This document shows positions 12,101-23,744 of a stretch of DNA of 64,000 nt, one piece after another. Made by a program: the position numbers and the translations under genes. The DNA is from Zea mays (lineage: Eukaryota; Streptophyta; Magnoliopsida; Poales; Poaceae): contig NW_023366871.1 in the NCBI RefSeq assembly GCF_902167145.1, positions 62,001 to 126,000 of the forward strand. Direction: 5' to 3'. Numbering within the stretch: position 1 is the first letter of the stretch; each line of letters opens with the position of its first letter. Under the pieces are notes generated by a model, which saw only the letters and a list, made by a program, of their open reading frames with translations, had not been told where the DNA came from and ran no database searches.

Positions 12101-13723
12101 TCGAAATGGGTGACGTGCGGCAACGAAATTGCGTGAAACCACCCCACCCCAAACATGAGTTTTGGACCTAAAGTAGTGGATTGGACATGTTCGTTGCGAA
12201 AAACGAAGAGATGGTTCCGGTGGCGAAAACTCATGCTTTGTATGCACCCAACACCCGTTTTCGGAATGGGTGACGTGCGGCAACGAAATTGCGCGAAACC
12301 ACCCGAAACATGAGTTTTTACCTAAAGTAGTGGATTGGGCATGTTCGTTGACAAAAACGAAGAAATGGTTCCGATGGCGAAAACTCATGCTTTCTATGCA
12401 CCCCGACACCCGTTTTCGAAATGGGTGACGTGCGGCAACGAAATTGCGTGAAACCACCGCACCCAAACATGAGTTTTGGACCTAAAGTAGTGGATTGTAC
12501 ATGTTCGTTGCGAAAAACGAAGAAATGGTTCCGGTGGCGAAAACTCATGCTTTGTATGCACCCCGACACCCGTTTTCGGAATGGGTGACGTGCGGCAACG
12601 AAATTGCGCGAAACCACCCCAAACATGAGTTTTGGACCTAAAGTAGTGGATTGGGCATGTTCGTTGCGAAAAACGAAGAAATGGTTCCGGTGGCGAACTC
12701 TCGTGCTTTGTATGCACCCCGACACCCGTTTTCGGAATGAGTGACGTGCGGCAACGAAATTGCGCGAAACCACCCCCAAACATGAGTTTTGGACCTAAAG
12801 TAGTGGATTGGGCATGTTCGTTGCGAAAAACGAAGAAATGGTTCCGGTGGCGAAAACACATGCTTTGTATGCACCCCGACACCCGTTTTCGGAATGGGTG
12901 ACGTGCGGCAACGAAATTGCGCGAAACCACCCCAAACATGAGTTTTGGACCTAAAGTAGTGGATTGGGCATGTTCGTTGCGAAAAACGAAGAATTGGTTC
13001 CGGTGGCAAAAACTCATGATTTGTATGCACCCCGACACCCGTTTTCGGAATGGGTGACGTGCGGCAACGAGATTGCGCGAAACCACCCCAAACATGAGTT
13101 TTGGACCTAAAGTAGTGGATTGGGCATGGTCGTTGCGAAAAACAAAAAAATGGTTCTGGTGGCAAAAACTCGTGCTTTGTATGCACCCCGACACCCGTTT
13201 TCGGAATGGGTGATGTGCGGCAACGTAATTGCGTGAAACCACCCAAACATGAGTTTTAGACCTAAAGTAGTGTCGCGCATGTTCATTGCAAAAAACGACG
13301 AAATGGTTCCGGTGGTAAAAACTCGTGCTTTGTATGCACCCCGACACCCGTTTTCGGAATGGGTGACATGCGGCAACGAAATTGCGCGAAACCACCCCAA
13401 ACATGAGTTTTGGACCTAAAGTAGTGGATTGGGCATGTTCGTTGCGAAAAACAAAGAATTGGTTCCGGTGGCAAAAACTCGTGCTTTGTATGCACCCCGA
13501 CCCCCGTTTTGGGAATGGGTGACGTACGACAACGAAATTGCGCGAAACCACACAAAACATGAGTTTTGTCCCTAAAGTAGTGGATTGGGCATGTTCGTTG
13601 CGAAAAACGAAGAAATGGTTCCGGTGGCGAAAACTCATGCTTTGTATGCACGCGACACCCATTTTCGGAATGGGTGACGTGCGGTAACGAAATTGCGCGA
13701 AACCACCCCAAACATGAGTTTTG
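6148..13723 (+). repeat. CentC satellite array 1
   Basis: Head-to-tail monomers of 156 bp, about 48.6 copies, all in one orientation. A typical monomer can be phased from GGTTCCGGTGG through CACCCGTTTTCGGAATGGG, CCAAACATGAGTTTTGGACC and GGGCATGTTCGTTGCG to AACGAAGAAAT. This matches the maize centromeric satellite CentC. Monomers differ by a few bases each, with small indels. From about 7917 the array enters a block that is repeated 4,670 bp further on. There are no genes; long antisense frames are a product of the 156-bp period. Confidence 0.96.
7917..12586 (+). repeat. CentC higher-order block, copy 1 (about 30 monomers, 4,670 bp)
   Basis: Shared private variants recur 4,670 bp later: a monomer starting CCCCCAAACATG at 8102 and 12775, the short GTAGTGTCGCGC variant at 8600 and 13270, and ATGGTCGTTGCG at 8456 and 13126. 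Left of about 7917 the two positions stop matching. The copies differ at very few bases, so the duplication is recent relative to monomer divergence. Unequal crossing-over or replication slippage between monomers could produce it. Confidence 0.8.
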
Positions 13724-14652
13724 TGATGTGCACCCGTTGGGTGATTGCCCGATCTTTCGATGAGAGGGTGTGGAATAACTCGATTGGGGGAGGAGACGAC
13801 GTTCACGGCCCGACTACAGCCTTCCAAAGACGCTGCGCCTTAGCAACCGATACACCACCTCCTATGGCTGTCACGATCTTGTGGAGCGTGACACCCTGGC
13901 CACTAGGGCACTCGTCCTGCAAGCAATCGAAGAACTAGCAAGAACAAGTAGAACAAGTACTGAATTACCAGATCTAAATGTAGGTTTAAAGATCAAACTA
14001 CAATATGGTGGGGTTCCGAAGACAAGAAGACGGGCGGCTGAACTAGCACGCGCGCTTGCAAGCAAGTAGCGAGAGCTAAACTTGATCTAAACAAAACCCG
14101 CTGTTCTTGGTGGCGGCTAGGGGGTTTATAAACATGGGAGGACGACCACAAGGGTATTGGGGTCGTGCTGCAACCCTAGGATGCGTCCCTAATGGACCTA
14201 ACTTGATACACGACCCATTGGGCCAAAATAGGGTGACGCAGCACCATGGGCAGAAAAGGCAGGAAATGTCTCGGTAAGAAAACAATGATTACGGCGGCCT
14301 CAGAACAGATATGACTATAATTCCGGATCCATATGAAAGTAGACTTGATAAGCTTTCCATGTTGTGCTTGAACATTCCAATCCGAGCCGCATCTGACCGT
14401 GGTGACCGTCACAAGTTGGTGTTCTTCTGCAGTCCGAATCCAGCATGTTCAAATCCTTTTCCCTTTCGGTCTTCTCCCTGATTCCTAAGCAAAACAAGAG
14501 TGCACGGGTCTCCATGGTCTAAATATGATGGACATGAACTCAAGAGTGTAATCACCTGATGGTTGAGTTGACGAGCACGAGCGCGAGTAATGGGACCAGA
14601 AATTGGTACTTGTATTGGTATAGATGCATCAGTAGTGTGGATGTCTTCATCA
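13724..14652 (-). repeat. CRM2 copy 1, 3' LTR
   Basis: 929 bp. It lacks one C of GAGCCCGC (near 14385) that is present in the 5' LTR and in both LTRs of the second CRM2. It encodes the last ~81 residues of the polyprotein, so coding and LTR overlap, as is usual in CRM elements. A TATA-like TTTATAAA lies at 14125-14132. Confidence 0.92.
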
Positions 14653-17600
14653 TTCTCCCCTTCTTGCATTTGAGTCGTCCTCGACTCAAGCTCAACTTCC
14701 TCTCCCAAGTAGGGCTTTAAATCTGCAATGTTAAATGTGGGGCTAACCCCAAAGTCTGCAGGCAGATCTAGCCTATATGCATTGTCGTTAATTTTCTCTA
14801 GCACTTTAAACGGTCCATCGGCTCGAGGCAACAATTTAGATTTTCGTAATTCAGGAAACCTTTCCTTTCTCAAATGCAACCAAACTAAATCTCCAGGTTC
14901 AAAATTTATTTCCTTTCTACCTTTATCACTAGCAAACTTATATCTAGCATTCATACGCTCTATGTTTTCTTTAGTAGTTTCGTGCAGTTTTAACATCAAT
15001 TCAGCACGCCTAGTAGCATCAAAATTTAGTTTTTCAGAAGATGGCAAAGGCATTAAATCAATAGGAGCACGAGGTAACAAACCATATACAATCTGAAATG
15101 GGCACATCTTTGTAGTAGAATGCAATGATCGATTATAAGCAAATTCAATATGAGGCAAACAGTCCTCCCACATCTTAATATTCTTCTTTAGAACTGCCCT
15201 TAACATAGTAGACAAAGTTCTATTCACAACTTCAGTTTGACCATCAGTTTGAGGATGACATGTAGTAGAAAATAAAAGCTTAGTCCCCAATTTTGCCCAC
15301 AAAGTCCTCCAAAAATGACTAAGAAATTTAGCATCACGATCAGAAACGATTGTGTTGGGCACACCATGCAAGCGAACAATTTCACGAAAGAACAAATCAG
15401 CAATATGAGTAGCATCGTCAGTTTTATGACATGGTATGAAATGTGCCATCTTAGAAAATCTATCAACAACCACAAACACACTATCACGTCCCTTCCTAGT
15501 CCTAGGCAATCCCAGCACAAAATCCATAGAAATATCTTCCCAAGGAGCACTAGGAACGGGTAGAGGCAAATACAAACCGTGTGGATTTAACCGTGACTTC
15601 GCCTTTTGGCATGTCGTGCAACGAGCAACCAATCTCACCACATCTCTTCTCATCTTGGGCCAAAAGAAATGACCAGCAAGTATGTCCTCCGTTTTCTTTG
15701 CTCCAAAATGTCCCATTAAGCCACCTCCATGTGCTTCCTGTAACAACAACAAACGAACGGAGCTAGCTGGAATGCATAGCTTGTTAGCTCTAAACACAAA
15801 CCCATCACTAACGATATATTTGTTCCATCCTTTCCCATCTTTACAATGCAGCAACACATCTTTAAAATCAGCATCATGAACATATTGGTCTTTAATCGTC
15901 TCTAATCCAAAGATTTTGTAGTCAAGTTGATTCAGCAAAGTATATCTCCTAGACAAAGCGTCAGCAATGATATTCTCTTTTCCTTTCTTGTGCTTAATAA
16001 CATAAGGAAACGATTCGATAAATTCAACCCACTTAGCATGTCTACGGTTCAGTTTTCCTTGACTACGAATATGTTTCAAAGATTCATGATCAGAATGAAT
16101 AACAAACTCTTTGGGCCACAAATAATGCTGCCATGTTTCTAATGTTCGCACAAGAGCATATAATTCCTTATCATAAGTAGAATAATTTAGAACAGACCCA
16201 CTCAATTTTTCACTAAAATATGCAACAGGTTTGCCTTCTTGTAACAAAACACCACCCAATCCAATTCCACTAGCATCACATTCAAGCTCAAAAGTCTTAT
16301 TAAAATCAGGAAGTTGGAGGAGAGGTGCATGTGTCAACTTATCTTTCAGCACGTTGAAAGCGTGCTCTTGTACTTTGCCCCAACTAAAATGCACTCCCTT
16401 CTTCGTAAGCTCATTCAAAGGTGCAGCAATGGTGCTAAAGTCCTTCACAAAACGGCGATAGAAGCCAGCAAGTCCTAGGAAACTCCGCACCTGTGTGATA
16501 GTCTTTGGCATAGGCCATCCATGTATCGCTTCTACCTTGGCTTGATCAACCTCAATTCCCTGTGGAGTCACAACATAACCAAGAAACGAAACTCGATCGG
16601 TGCAAAATGTGCACTTCTCAAGGTTACCAAATAAACGTGCATCTCGTAAAGCATTAAAAACAGCACGCATGTGATCAACATGTTCATCCATAGATTTGCT
16701 GTAGATCAATATGTCATCAAAGTATACTACCACAAATTTTCCAATGAAGGCACGCAAAACCTCGTTCATTAATCTCATGAAAGTGCTAGGTGCATTAGTT
16801 AACCCAAAAGGCATGACTAACCACTCATACAATCCGAACTTAGTTTTGAAAGCAGTTTTCCATTCATCTCCCAATTTCATACGAATCTGGTGGTACCCAC
16901 TACGCAAATCAACTTTAGAAAAGACAATGGCACCACTCAATTCATCAAGCATATCATCTAAACGTGGAATAGGGTGTCGATAACGTATCGTGATATTATT
17001 AATAGCCCTACAATCAACACACATACGCCATGTTCCATCTTTTTTAGGCACTAAAATAACCGGAACAGCACACGGACTAAGAGACTCACGCACGTAACCT
17101 TTCTCGAGTAGTTCTTGCACTTGTCGCTGAATTTCTTTTGTTTCCTCTGGATTTGTCCTATATGGCGCACGATTCGGCAAAGATGCACCAGGAATAAGAT
17201 CAATTTGGTGCTCAATCCCTCGTATAGGTGGCAGCCCCTCTGGTATCTCACTTGGAAATACATCAGAATACTCCTGCAAAATGTTAGTAATAACAGGAGG
17301 CAAAGAATGCTGCATATCTTGAATTGAAATCAAAGCATCCTTGCATACCAAGGCGTAGGCAACAGTAGTGGAAGCAAATAATTCATTAACATCAGTTTTT
17401 GTTGCAAGCAAGCAATGTCCTTTCAATTTTATCCCATCTTTGTTATTACCAACAACTTTAATATTCTTGTTGTTCTCAGTTTTAGCTTTGGTAGCTTTAG
17501 CAACATCATCACGCACAATAGCCTCAGGGGACATGGGAAGCAAAATAATTTTCTTATCATGGTGTATGAGAGAATATTGATTTGATCTACCATGATGCAT

Positions 17601-19340
17601 ACAATCTGAATCAAATTGCCATGGTCTACCTAGCAGAATATTACAAGCATCCATAGGCACAACATCACAGTCAACAACATCACGATATGAACCAATAGCA
17701 AAATTAATTCGTACCAGCTTGGTTACCTTGACCTTACCACTATTGTTGAGCCATTGAATGTGATATGGATGCGGGTGCGGTTTGGTCGTAAGTGCAAGCT
17801 TCTCCACCATGTCGCTGCTAGCCAAGTTGTTGCAGCTACCTCCATCAATGATCAAACGACATGAACGCTCCTTAATGACACACTTTGTTTGAAACAACGT
17901 ATGTCGCTGATTCTGCTCTGCCTTCTCCATTTGTGCACTAAGCACACGCTGTACAATGAGGCTCTCATAATGCTCTGCATCATCTGCACCAATCTGTTCT
18001 TCGGGTGGTTCCTTAGTGCCTACATCATCAGCCGCAAGCAAAGCAAGTGTAGCTTCATCCAAATCACTAGCAGAGGAATACCCACCATCGTCTTTTACCA
18101 CCAAAACACGCTGATTAGGACAATCACGCTGCACGTGTCCATAGCCCTTGCATCGATAACACAGAACATCTCTTGTTCTACCTGTGGAAGCTACTGAAGA
18201 GGCACTACCTGCGGGTTTCTGGGCAGATTTGGTTGCTGAATTTGTGGAAGATGCACGTGGTTTGTCGCTGGAGGAAGGCGGGGGTGCTGGTCGACTTGGC
18301 GAGGGAGTTGGTGCTAGTGTACGGCCGGTCATGGATGTAGTCGTGCGCTGTTGCCATGGTGTAGATTTTCCTGCAGAAACATTAGACCTTGCACTAGCAC
18401 GTCGTCCCTGCACTTCCCTTTCAGCTTTGCAAGCAAGATGAAACAATCGGGTTACATTAGCATAATCTTTATAAGCAAGGATGTCCTGAATTTCCCTATT
18501 TAACCCGCCCAAAAATCTAGCCATAGCAGATTCCTCACCCTCCTCTATGTTACAACGCAGCATACCCATTTGTAATTCCTGATAATATTCTTCTACACTT
18601 TTAGTACCCTGTCTCAATTGTTGCAACTTGTTTAACATATCACGTGCATAATAAGAAGGAACAAATCTAGCCCGCATGACCCGTTTCAACGCATCCCAAG
18701 TTTGTGGCATGTTATTAGGATTCTTCTTACCATGTTCTATCCACCAAACAGAAGCAAATTCAGTAAACTCACTAGTAGCAGCTCTAACCCGCACATTCTC
18801 AGGAAATTCATGGCATGCAAACTTTTGATCAACCGCAATCTCCCAAGTAATGTAAGCATCAGGGTCATATTTACCATCAAAAGGAGGTATTTTAAATTTA
18901 ACCTTACTAAAAGCATCATCATTACCATGTACCTCACGTCGGTGAAAACCACCCATACCTCTACGGTTAGTACGTAGTCGCCGGCGATTAGGTGCTTCTT
19001 GGTCATCTTGTTCAGTATCAGCAACATAGTCATCCCAGTTACCTTCGGCGCCCTCATCACGCCCACCATTGATATTAGCATGCATCTCATCAAACCGCCT
19101 CAAGAGTGCGACAAGGCTCTTGTCAATATGAGCAACTGTCATTTCCACATTTGCAAGTTTGGTGTTTGTGTCGATCTGTGTGGCCTCCAATTGCCCCATC
19201 TTTTCATTCGTCACCTGCATGTCATTATCAAGACCTTCCGTGTGCGTCTTCACCAGCCTTACAAAGTGTTGTATGATACCCTTGGTGCGAGGAGAGTGTG
19301 GCATATTACGAGAAGCATCATCAACCTCCAATCCTGCCAT
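14409..19340 (-). CDS. gag-pol: CRM2 Gag-Pol polyprotein (copy 1)
   Basis: A single intact frame of 1,643 residues starting MAGLEVDD. Domains: retrotransposon Gag (about 150-320), zinc knuckle C394-x2-C397-x4-H402-x4-C407, aspartic protease at D499 (DGG instead of the usual DSG/DTG), reverse transcriptase with YFDD at 873-876, RNase H with D1022, integrase zinc finger H1204/H1211/C1241/C1244, and catalytic core D1273, D1334, E1370 (D,D35E). The CR motif [16 protein letters not shown] begins near residue 1582, within the LTR. In CRM elements this motif replaces a classical chromodomain and is linked to targeting CENH3 chromatin. No stop or frameshift is visible. It differs from copy 2 at about four residues (V/A in FPEN-RVRAA, D/Y406, H/Y in SLI-HDKK, E/D in QELL-KGYV). 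Confidence 0.95.
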   Translation of the reverse strand: MAGLEVDDASRNMPHSPRTKGIIQHFVRLVKTHTEGLDNDMQVTNEKMGQLEATQIDTNTKLANVEMTVAHIDKSLVALLRRFDEMHANINGGRDEGAEGNWDDYVADTEQDDQEAPNRRRLRTNRRGMGGFHRREVHGNDDAFSKVKFKIPPFDGKYDPDAYITWEIAVDQKFACHEFPENVRVRAATSEFTEFASVWWIEHGKKNPNNMPQTWDALKRVMRARFVPSYYARDMLNKLQQLRQGTKSVEEYYQELQMGMLRCNIEEGEESAMARFLGGLNREIQDILAYKDYANVTRLFHLACKAEREVQGRRASARSNVSAGKSTPWQQRTTTSMTGRTLAPTPSPSRPAPPPSSSDKPRASSTNSATKSAQKPAGSASSVASTGRTRDVLCYRCKGYGHVQRDCPNQRVLVVKDDGGYSSASDLDEATLALLAADDVGTKEPPEEQIGADDAEHYESLIVQRVLSAQMEKAEQNQRHTLFQTKCVIKERSCRLIIDGGSCNNLASSDMVEKLALTTKPHPHPYHIQWLNNSGKVKVTKLVRINFAIGSYRDVVDCDVVPMDACNILLGRPWQFDSDCMHHGRSNQYSLIHHDKKIILLPMSPEAIVRDDVAKATKAKTENNKNIKVVGNNKDGIKLKGHCLLATKTDVNELFASTTVAYALVCKDALISIQDMQHSLPPVITNILQEYSDVFPSEIPEGLPPIRGIEHQIDLIPGASLPNRAPYRTNPEETKEIQRQVQELLEKGYVRESLSPCAVPVILVPKKDGTWRMCVDCRAINNITIRYRHPIPRLDDMLDELSGAIVFSKVDLRSGYHQIRMKLGDEWKTAFKTKFGLYEWLVMPFGLTNAPSTFMRLMNEVLRAFIGKFVVVYFDDILIYSKSMDEHVDHMRAVFNALRDARLFGNLEKCTFCTDRVSFLGYVVTPQGIEVDQAKVEAIHGWPMPKTITQVRSFLGLAGFYRRFVKDFSTIAAPLNELTKKGVHFSWGKVQEHAFNVLKDKLTHAPLLQLPDFNKTFELECDASGIGLGGVLLQEGKPVAYFSEKLSGSVLNYSTYDKELYALVRTLETWQHYLWPKEFVIHSDHESLKHIRSQGKLNRRHAKWVEFIESFPYVIKHKKGKENIIADALSRRYTLLNQLDYKIFGLETIKDQYVHDADFKDVLLHCKDGKGWNKYIVSDGFVFRANKLCIPASSVRLLLLQEAHGGGLMGHFGAKKTEDILAGHFFWPKMRRDVVRLVARCTTCQKAKSRLNPHGLYLPLPVPSAPWEDISMDFVLGLPRTRKGRDSVFVVVDRFSKMAHFIPCHKTDDATHIADLFFREIVRLHGVPNTIVSDRDAKFLSHFWRTLWAKLGTKLLFSTTCHPQTDGQTEVVNRTLSTMLRAVLKKNIKMWEDCLPHIEFAYNRSLHSTTKMCPFQIVYGLLPRAPIDLMPLPSSEKLNFDATRRAELMLKLHETTKENIERMNARYKFASDKGRKEINFEPGDLVWLHLRKERFPELRKSKLLPRADGPFKVLEKINDNAYRLDLPADFGVSPTFNIADLKPYLGEEVELESRTTQMQEGENDEDIHTTDASIPIQVPISGPITRARARQLNHQVITLLSSCPSYLDHGDPCTLVLLRNQGEDRKGKGFEHAGFGLQKNTNL
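14653..14665 (-). other. CRM2 copy 1 polypurine tract
   Basis: On the minus strand AAGAAGGGGAGAA immediately precedes the 3' LTR. This is the expected plus-strand primer, and it lies inside the gag-pol coding frame. Confidence 0.75.
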
Positions 19341-20360
19341 GGTTAGACGAACAGAGGCAACAAGAAAAAAAACGTGAAGGAATGAAAACTCTACAACTAT
19401 TAGGATGTAGCTACTGCAAGGCGCTCACTCTCAACCTGCCACACAAGCTCTTACCAATTCTTACCTTGCACAACAGGAGGGGTCAGCAACCAACAAGTCT
19501 GCAACCGTGGAATAAGTGTATCGGTGCCGCAGCAACACGACCTGTCAAACTGTAGTCGAAATATGTAGAGTTGTAGGTGGGCTGAAGCAAGGAATACACT
19601 AGTACCACGTTAGTTACAAAAGCAAGCTGAATAATCGTTCAACGGTGGTACTGTGCTGGTCCTAGGCTAAACCAGGCTAGAGACGTGAGCCTAGGCACAA
19701 AGGTAGTCACTGAAAAAGAACAACTAGCACAGCACAAAGAGAAACAACAGATTTAGAGATTCAGCCCCCTTCTTCTTCTTTTCCTTTTTTTTTCTTTTCT
19801 ATTCTTTTTTTTTTCTTCTTCTGTTTTTTTTTGCAGGGGCCTAAACCCTTTTTTTCACTATGACAACCCAAACAATAAAGATATTGCTAACAACCCCTTT
19901 AAATCAGATTTAACAAATCTTGTTAATATAGGAAGTCCAGAAATCTCTACGATGATTGCGGAGCGCTCAGAACGAATTTTGAGATAAGGTCAGATCCGTT
20001 GGAAAGAAGATAAGATAAGCTTTCCAGATTGTATTTAAACTTCCAAATCGGATATGATATGTATCTGTGGTGGCAAAAACGAACCAGAGATGTTTTTGGT
20101 GATGGTGGATTTCGTGGTGACCAAAACGTGGTAGAACTCAAAACTCTAAAGGAATAAACTAAGACCAGCAACTCGACACTAACCGATGCAACCAAAAACT
20201 CAACAAGCCCTAACTAAGTAGTACTAGTAAATGCTCAATGGTTTATAGGATTGCGGTAAAACTAATCTACTATTTTTTGGCTTTTTCTGGACTATAGGAG
20301 ATAAGAAAACAGCGAAGAAAAGTAAATCTCTCACCGATAAACCTTGCTCTGATTACCAAC
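19341..20360 (-). other. CRM2 copy 1 5' leader with primer-binding site
   Basis: About 1 kb of untranslated leader between the 5' LTR and gag. The PBS abuts the LTR at about 20343-20360 (element sense TTGGTAATCAGAGCAAGG), resembling the complement of the initiator tRNA-Met 3' end with one extra A. The leader has a purine-rich tract near 19768-19832 (pyrimidine-rich on the plus strand). A block at about 19965-20065 is a diverged copy of part of the LTR. Confidence 0.75.
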
Positions 20361-21290
20361 TGATGTGCACCCGTTGGGTGATTGCCCGATCTTTCGATGA
20401 GAGGGTGTGGAATAACTCGATTGGGGGAGGAGACGACGTTCACGGCCCGACTACAGCCTTCCAAAGACGCTGCGCCTTAGCAACCGATACACCACCTCCT
20501 ATGGCTGTCACGATCTTGTGGAGCGTGACACCCTGGCCACTAGGGCACTCGTCCTGCAAGCAATCGAAGAACTAGCAAGAACAAGTAGAACAAGTACTGA
20601 ATTACCAGATCTAAATGTAGGTTTAAAGATCAAACTACAATATGGTGGGGTTCCGAAGACAAGAAGACGGGCGGCTGAACTAGCACGCGCGCTTGCAAGC
20701 AAGTAGCGAGAGCTAAACTTGATCTAAACAAAACCCGCTGTTCTTGGTGGCGGCTAGGGGGTTTATAAACATGGGAGGACGACCACAAGGGTATTGGGGT
20801 CGTGCTGCAACCCTAGGATGCGTCCCTAATGGACCTAACTTGATACACGACCCATTGGGCCAAAATAGGGTGACGCAGCACCATGGGCAGAAAAGGCAGG
20901 AAATGTCTCGGTAAGAAAACAATGATTACGGCGGCCTCAGAACAGATATGACTATAATTCCGGATCCATATGAAAGTAGACTTGATAAGCTTTCCATGTT
21001 GTGCTTGAACATTCCAATCCGAGCCCGCATCTGACCGTGGTGACCGTCACAAGTTGGTGTTCTTCTGCAGTCCGAATCCAGCATGTTCAAATCCTTTTCC
21101 CTTTCGGTCTTCTCCCTGATTCCTAAGCAAAACAAGAGTGCACGGGTCTCCATGGTCTAAATATGATGGACATGAACTCAAGAGTGTAATCACCTGATGG
21201 TTGAGTTGACGAGCACGAGCGCGAGTAATGGGACCAGAAATTGGTACTTGTATTGGTATAGATGCATCAGTAGTGTGGATGTCTTCATCA
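20361..21290 (-). repeat. CRM2 copy 1, 5' LTR
   Basis: 930 bp from TGATGTGCACCC (element 3' end) to GATGTCTTCATCA, followed by TSD TTTTG. It is identical by eye to the 3' LTR except for one base. Its TATA-like TTTATAAA lies near 20762-20769, on the element's sense strand. Confidence 0.92.
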
Positions 21291-23744
21291 TTTTGGACCT
21301 AAAGTATTGGATTGGGCATGTTCATTGCGAAAAACGAAGAAATGGTTCCGGTGACGAACTCTTGTGCTTTGTATGCACCCCGACCCCCGTTTTTAGAATG
21401 GGTGACGTGCTGCAACGAAATTGCGCGAAACCACCCCAAACATGAGTTTTGGACCTAAAGCAGTGGATTGGGCATTTTTGTTGCGAAAAACGAAGAATTG
21501 GTTCCGGTGGCAAAAACTCATGCTTTGTACGTACCCGACACCCGTTTTCGAAATGGGTGACGTGCGGCAACGAAATTGCGTGAAACCACCCCAAACATGA
21601 GTTTTGGACCTAAAGTAGTGGATTGGGAATGTTCGTTGCGAAAAACGAAGAAATGGTTCCGGTGGCGAAAACTCATGCTTTGTATGCACCCCGACACCCG
21701 TTTTCGGAATGGGGGACGTGCGGCAACGAAAATGCGCGAAACCACCCCAAACATGAGTTTTGGACCTAAAGTAGTGGATTGGGCATGTTTGTTGCGAAAA
21801 ACGAAGAATTGGTTCCGGTGGCAAAAACTCATGCTTTGTATGCATCCGACACCCGTTTTCGTAATGGGTGACGTGCGGCAACGAAATTGCGCGAAACCAC
21901 CCCAAACATGAGTTTTGGACCTAAAGTAGTGGACTGGGCATGTTCGTTGCGAAAGACGAAGAAATGGTTCCGGTGACAATAACTCGTGCTTTGTATGCAC
22001 CCCGACACCCGTTTTCGGAATGGGTGACGTGCGGCAACGAAATTACGCGAAACCACCCAAACATGAGTTTTGGACCTAAAGTAGTGGATTGGGCATGTTC
22101 GTTGCAAAAAAACGACGAAATGGTTCCGGTGGCAAAAACCCGTGCTTTGTATGCACCCCGACACCCATTTTCGTAATGGGTGACGTGCGGCAACAAAATT
22201 GCGTGAAACCACCCCAAACATGAGTTTTGGACCTAAAGTAGTGGATTGGGCATGTTCGTTGCGAAAAACGAAGAAATGGTTTCGGTGGCGAACTCTCGTG
22301 CTTTGTATGCACCCCGACACCCGTTTTCGGAATGGGTGACGTGCGCCAACGAAATTGCGCGAAACCACGCCAAACATGAGTTTTGGACCTAAAGTAGTGG
22401 ATTGGGCATGTTCGTTGCGAAAAACGAAGAAATGGTTCCGGTGGCGAAAACTCGAGCTTGTATGCACCCCGACACCCGTTTTCGGAATTGGTGACGTGCG
22501 GCAACGAAATTGCGCAAAACCACCCCAAAACATGAGTTTTGGACCAAAAGTAGTGGATTGGGCATGTTCGTTGCGAAAAACGAATAAATGGTTTCGGTGG
22601 CGAACTCTCGTGCTTTGTATGCACCCCGACACCCGTTTTCGGAATGGGTGACGTGCGGCAACGAAATTGCGCGAAACCACCCCAAACATGAGTTTTGGAC
22701 CTAAAGTAGTGGATTGGGCATGTTCGTTGCGAAAAACAAAGAAATGGTTCCGGTGGCGAAAACTCATGCTTTGTATGCATCCCGACACCCGTTTTCGGAA
22801 TGGGTGACGTGCGGCAACGAAAATGCGCGAAACCACCCCAAACATGAGTTTTGGACCTAAAGTAGTGGATTGGGCATGTTCGTTGCGAAAAACGAAGAAT
22901 TGGTTCCAGTGGCAAAAACTCATGCTTTGTATGCACCCGATACCCGTTTTCGGAATGGGTGACGTGCGGCAACGAGATTGCGCGAAACCACACCAAACAT
23001 GAGTTTTGGACCTAAAGTAGAGGATAGGGCATGTTCGTTGTGAAAAACGAAGAAATGGTTCTGGTGGCAAAAACTCGTGCTTTGTATGCACCCCGACACC
23101 CGTTTTCGAAATGGGTGACGTGCGGCAACGAAATTGCGTGAAACCACCCCAAACATAAGTTTTGGACCTAAAGTAGTGGATTGGGCATGTTCGTTGCGAA
23201 AAACGAAGAATTGGTTCCGGTGGCAAAAACTCATGCTTTGTATGCATCCGACACCCGTTTTTGAAATGGGTGACGTGCGGCAACGAGATTGCGCGAAACC
23301 ACCCCAAACATGAGTTTTGCACCTAAAGTAGTGGATTGGGCATGTTCGTTGCGAAAAACGAAGAAATGGTTCCGGTGGCAAAAACTCATGCTTTGTATGC
23401 ACCCGACGCCCATTTTCGGAATGGGTGACGTGCGGCAACGAAATTGCGCGAAACCACCCCAAACATGAGTTTTTACCTAAAGTAGTGGATTGGGCATGTT
23501 CGTTGAGAAAAACGAAGAAATTGTTCCGGTGGCGAAAACTCATGCTTTGTATGCACCCCGACACCTGTTTTCGGAATGGGTGACGTGCGACAACGAAATC
23601 GCGTGAAACCACCCCACCCCAAACATGAGTTTTGGACCTAAAGTAGTGTATTGGACATGTTCGTTGCGAAAAACGAAGAAATGGTTCCGATGGCGAAAAC
23701 TCATGCTTTGTATGCACCCCGACACCCGTTTTCGGAATGGGTGA

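Larger units (their letters stand above)
13724..21290 (-). mobile_element. CRM2-type centromeric Ty3/gypsy retrotransposon, full length (copy 1)
   Basis: A 7,567-bp element with LTRs of 929 and 930 bp, TG...CA ends and a 5-bp TSD, TTTTG, at 13719-13723 and 21291-21295. Removing the element and one TSD restores an uninterrupted CentC monomer. It carries one open gag-pol frame of 1,643 codons, a PBS next to the 5' LTR and a PPT next to the 3' LTR. By eye the LTRs differ by a single-base indel, so insertion is very recent. The insertion lies in the second copy of the 4.67-kb CentC block. Confidence 0.93.

Noticed and set aside
6148..13723. CENP-B box in CentC
   Set aside because: No match to the required TTCGNNNNANNCGGG core on either strand of the common monomer.
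6134..13827. Dozens of long antisense frames (up to 497 codons) with HPFRKRVSGCIQS-like repeats
   Set aside because: They are translations of the 156-bp satellite (52 codons per monomer) in two stop-poor frames. No start context, domain or unique sequence supports genes.
13693..13938. Frame crossing the CentC/CRM2 boundary at 13723
   Set aside because: A junction artefact with no recognisable domain; the TSD shows a simple insertion.
13881..14069. Small frames in CRM2 LTRs (62-75 codons), repeated at 20518, 51955 and 58596
   Set aside because: They recur in every CRM2 LTR, lie in non-coding LTR sequence and match no protein I recognise.
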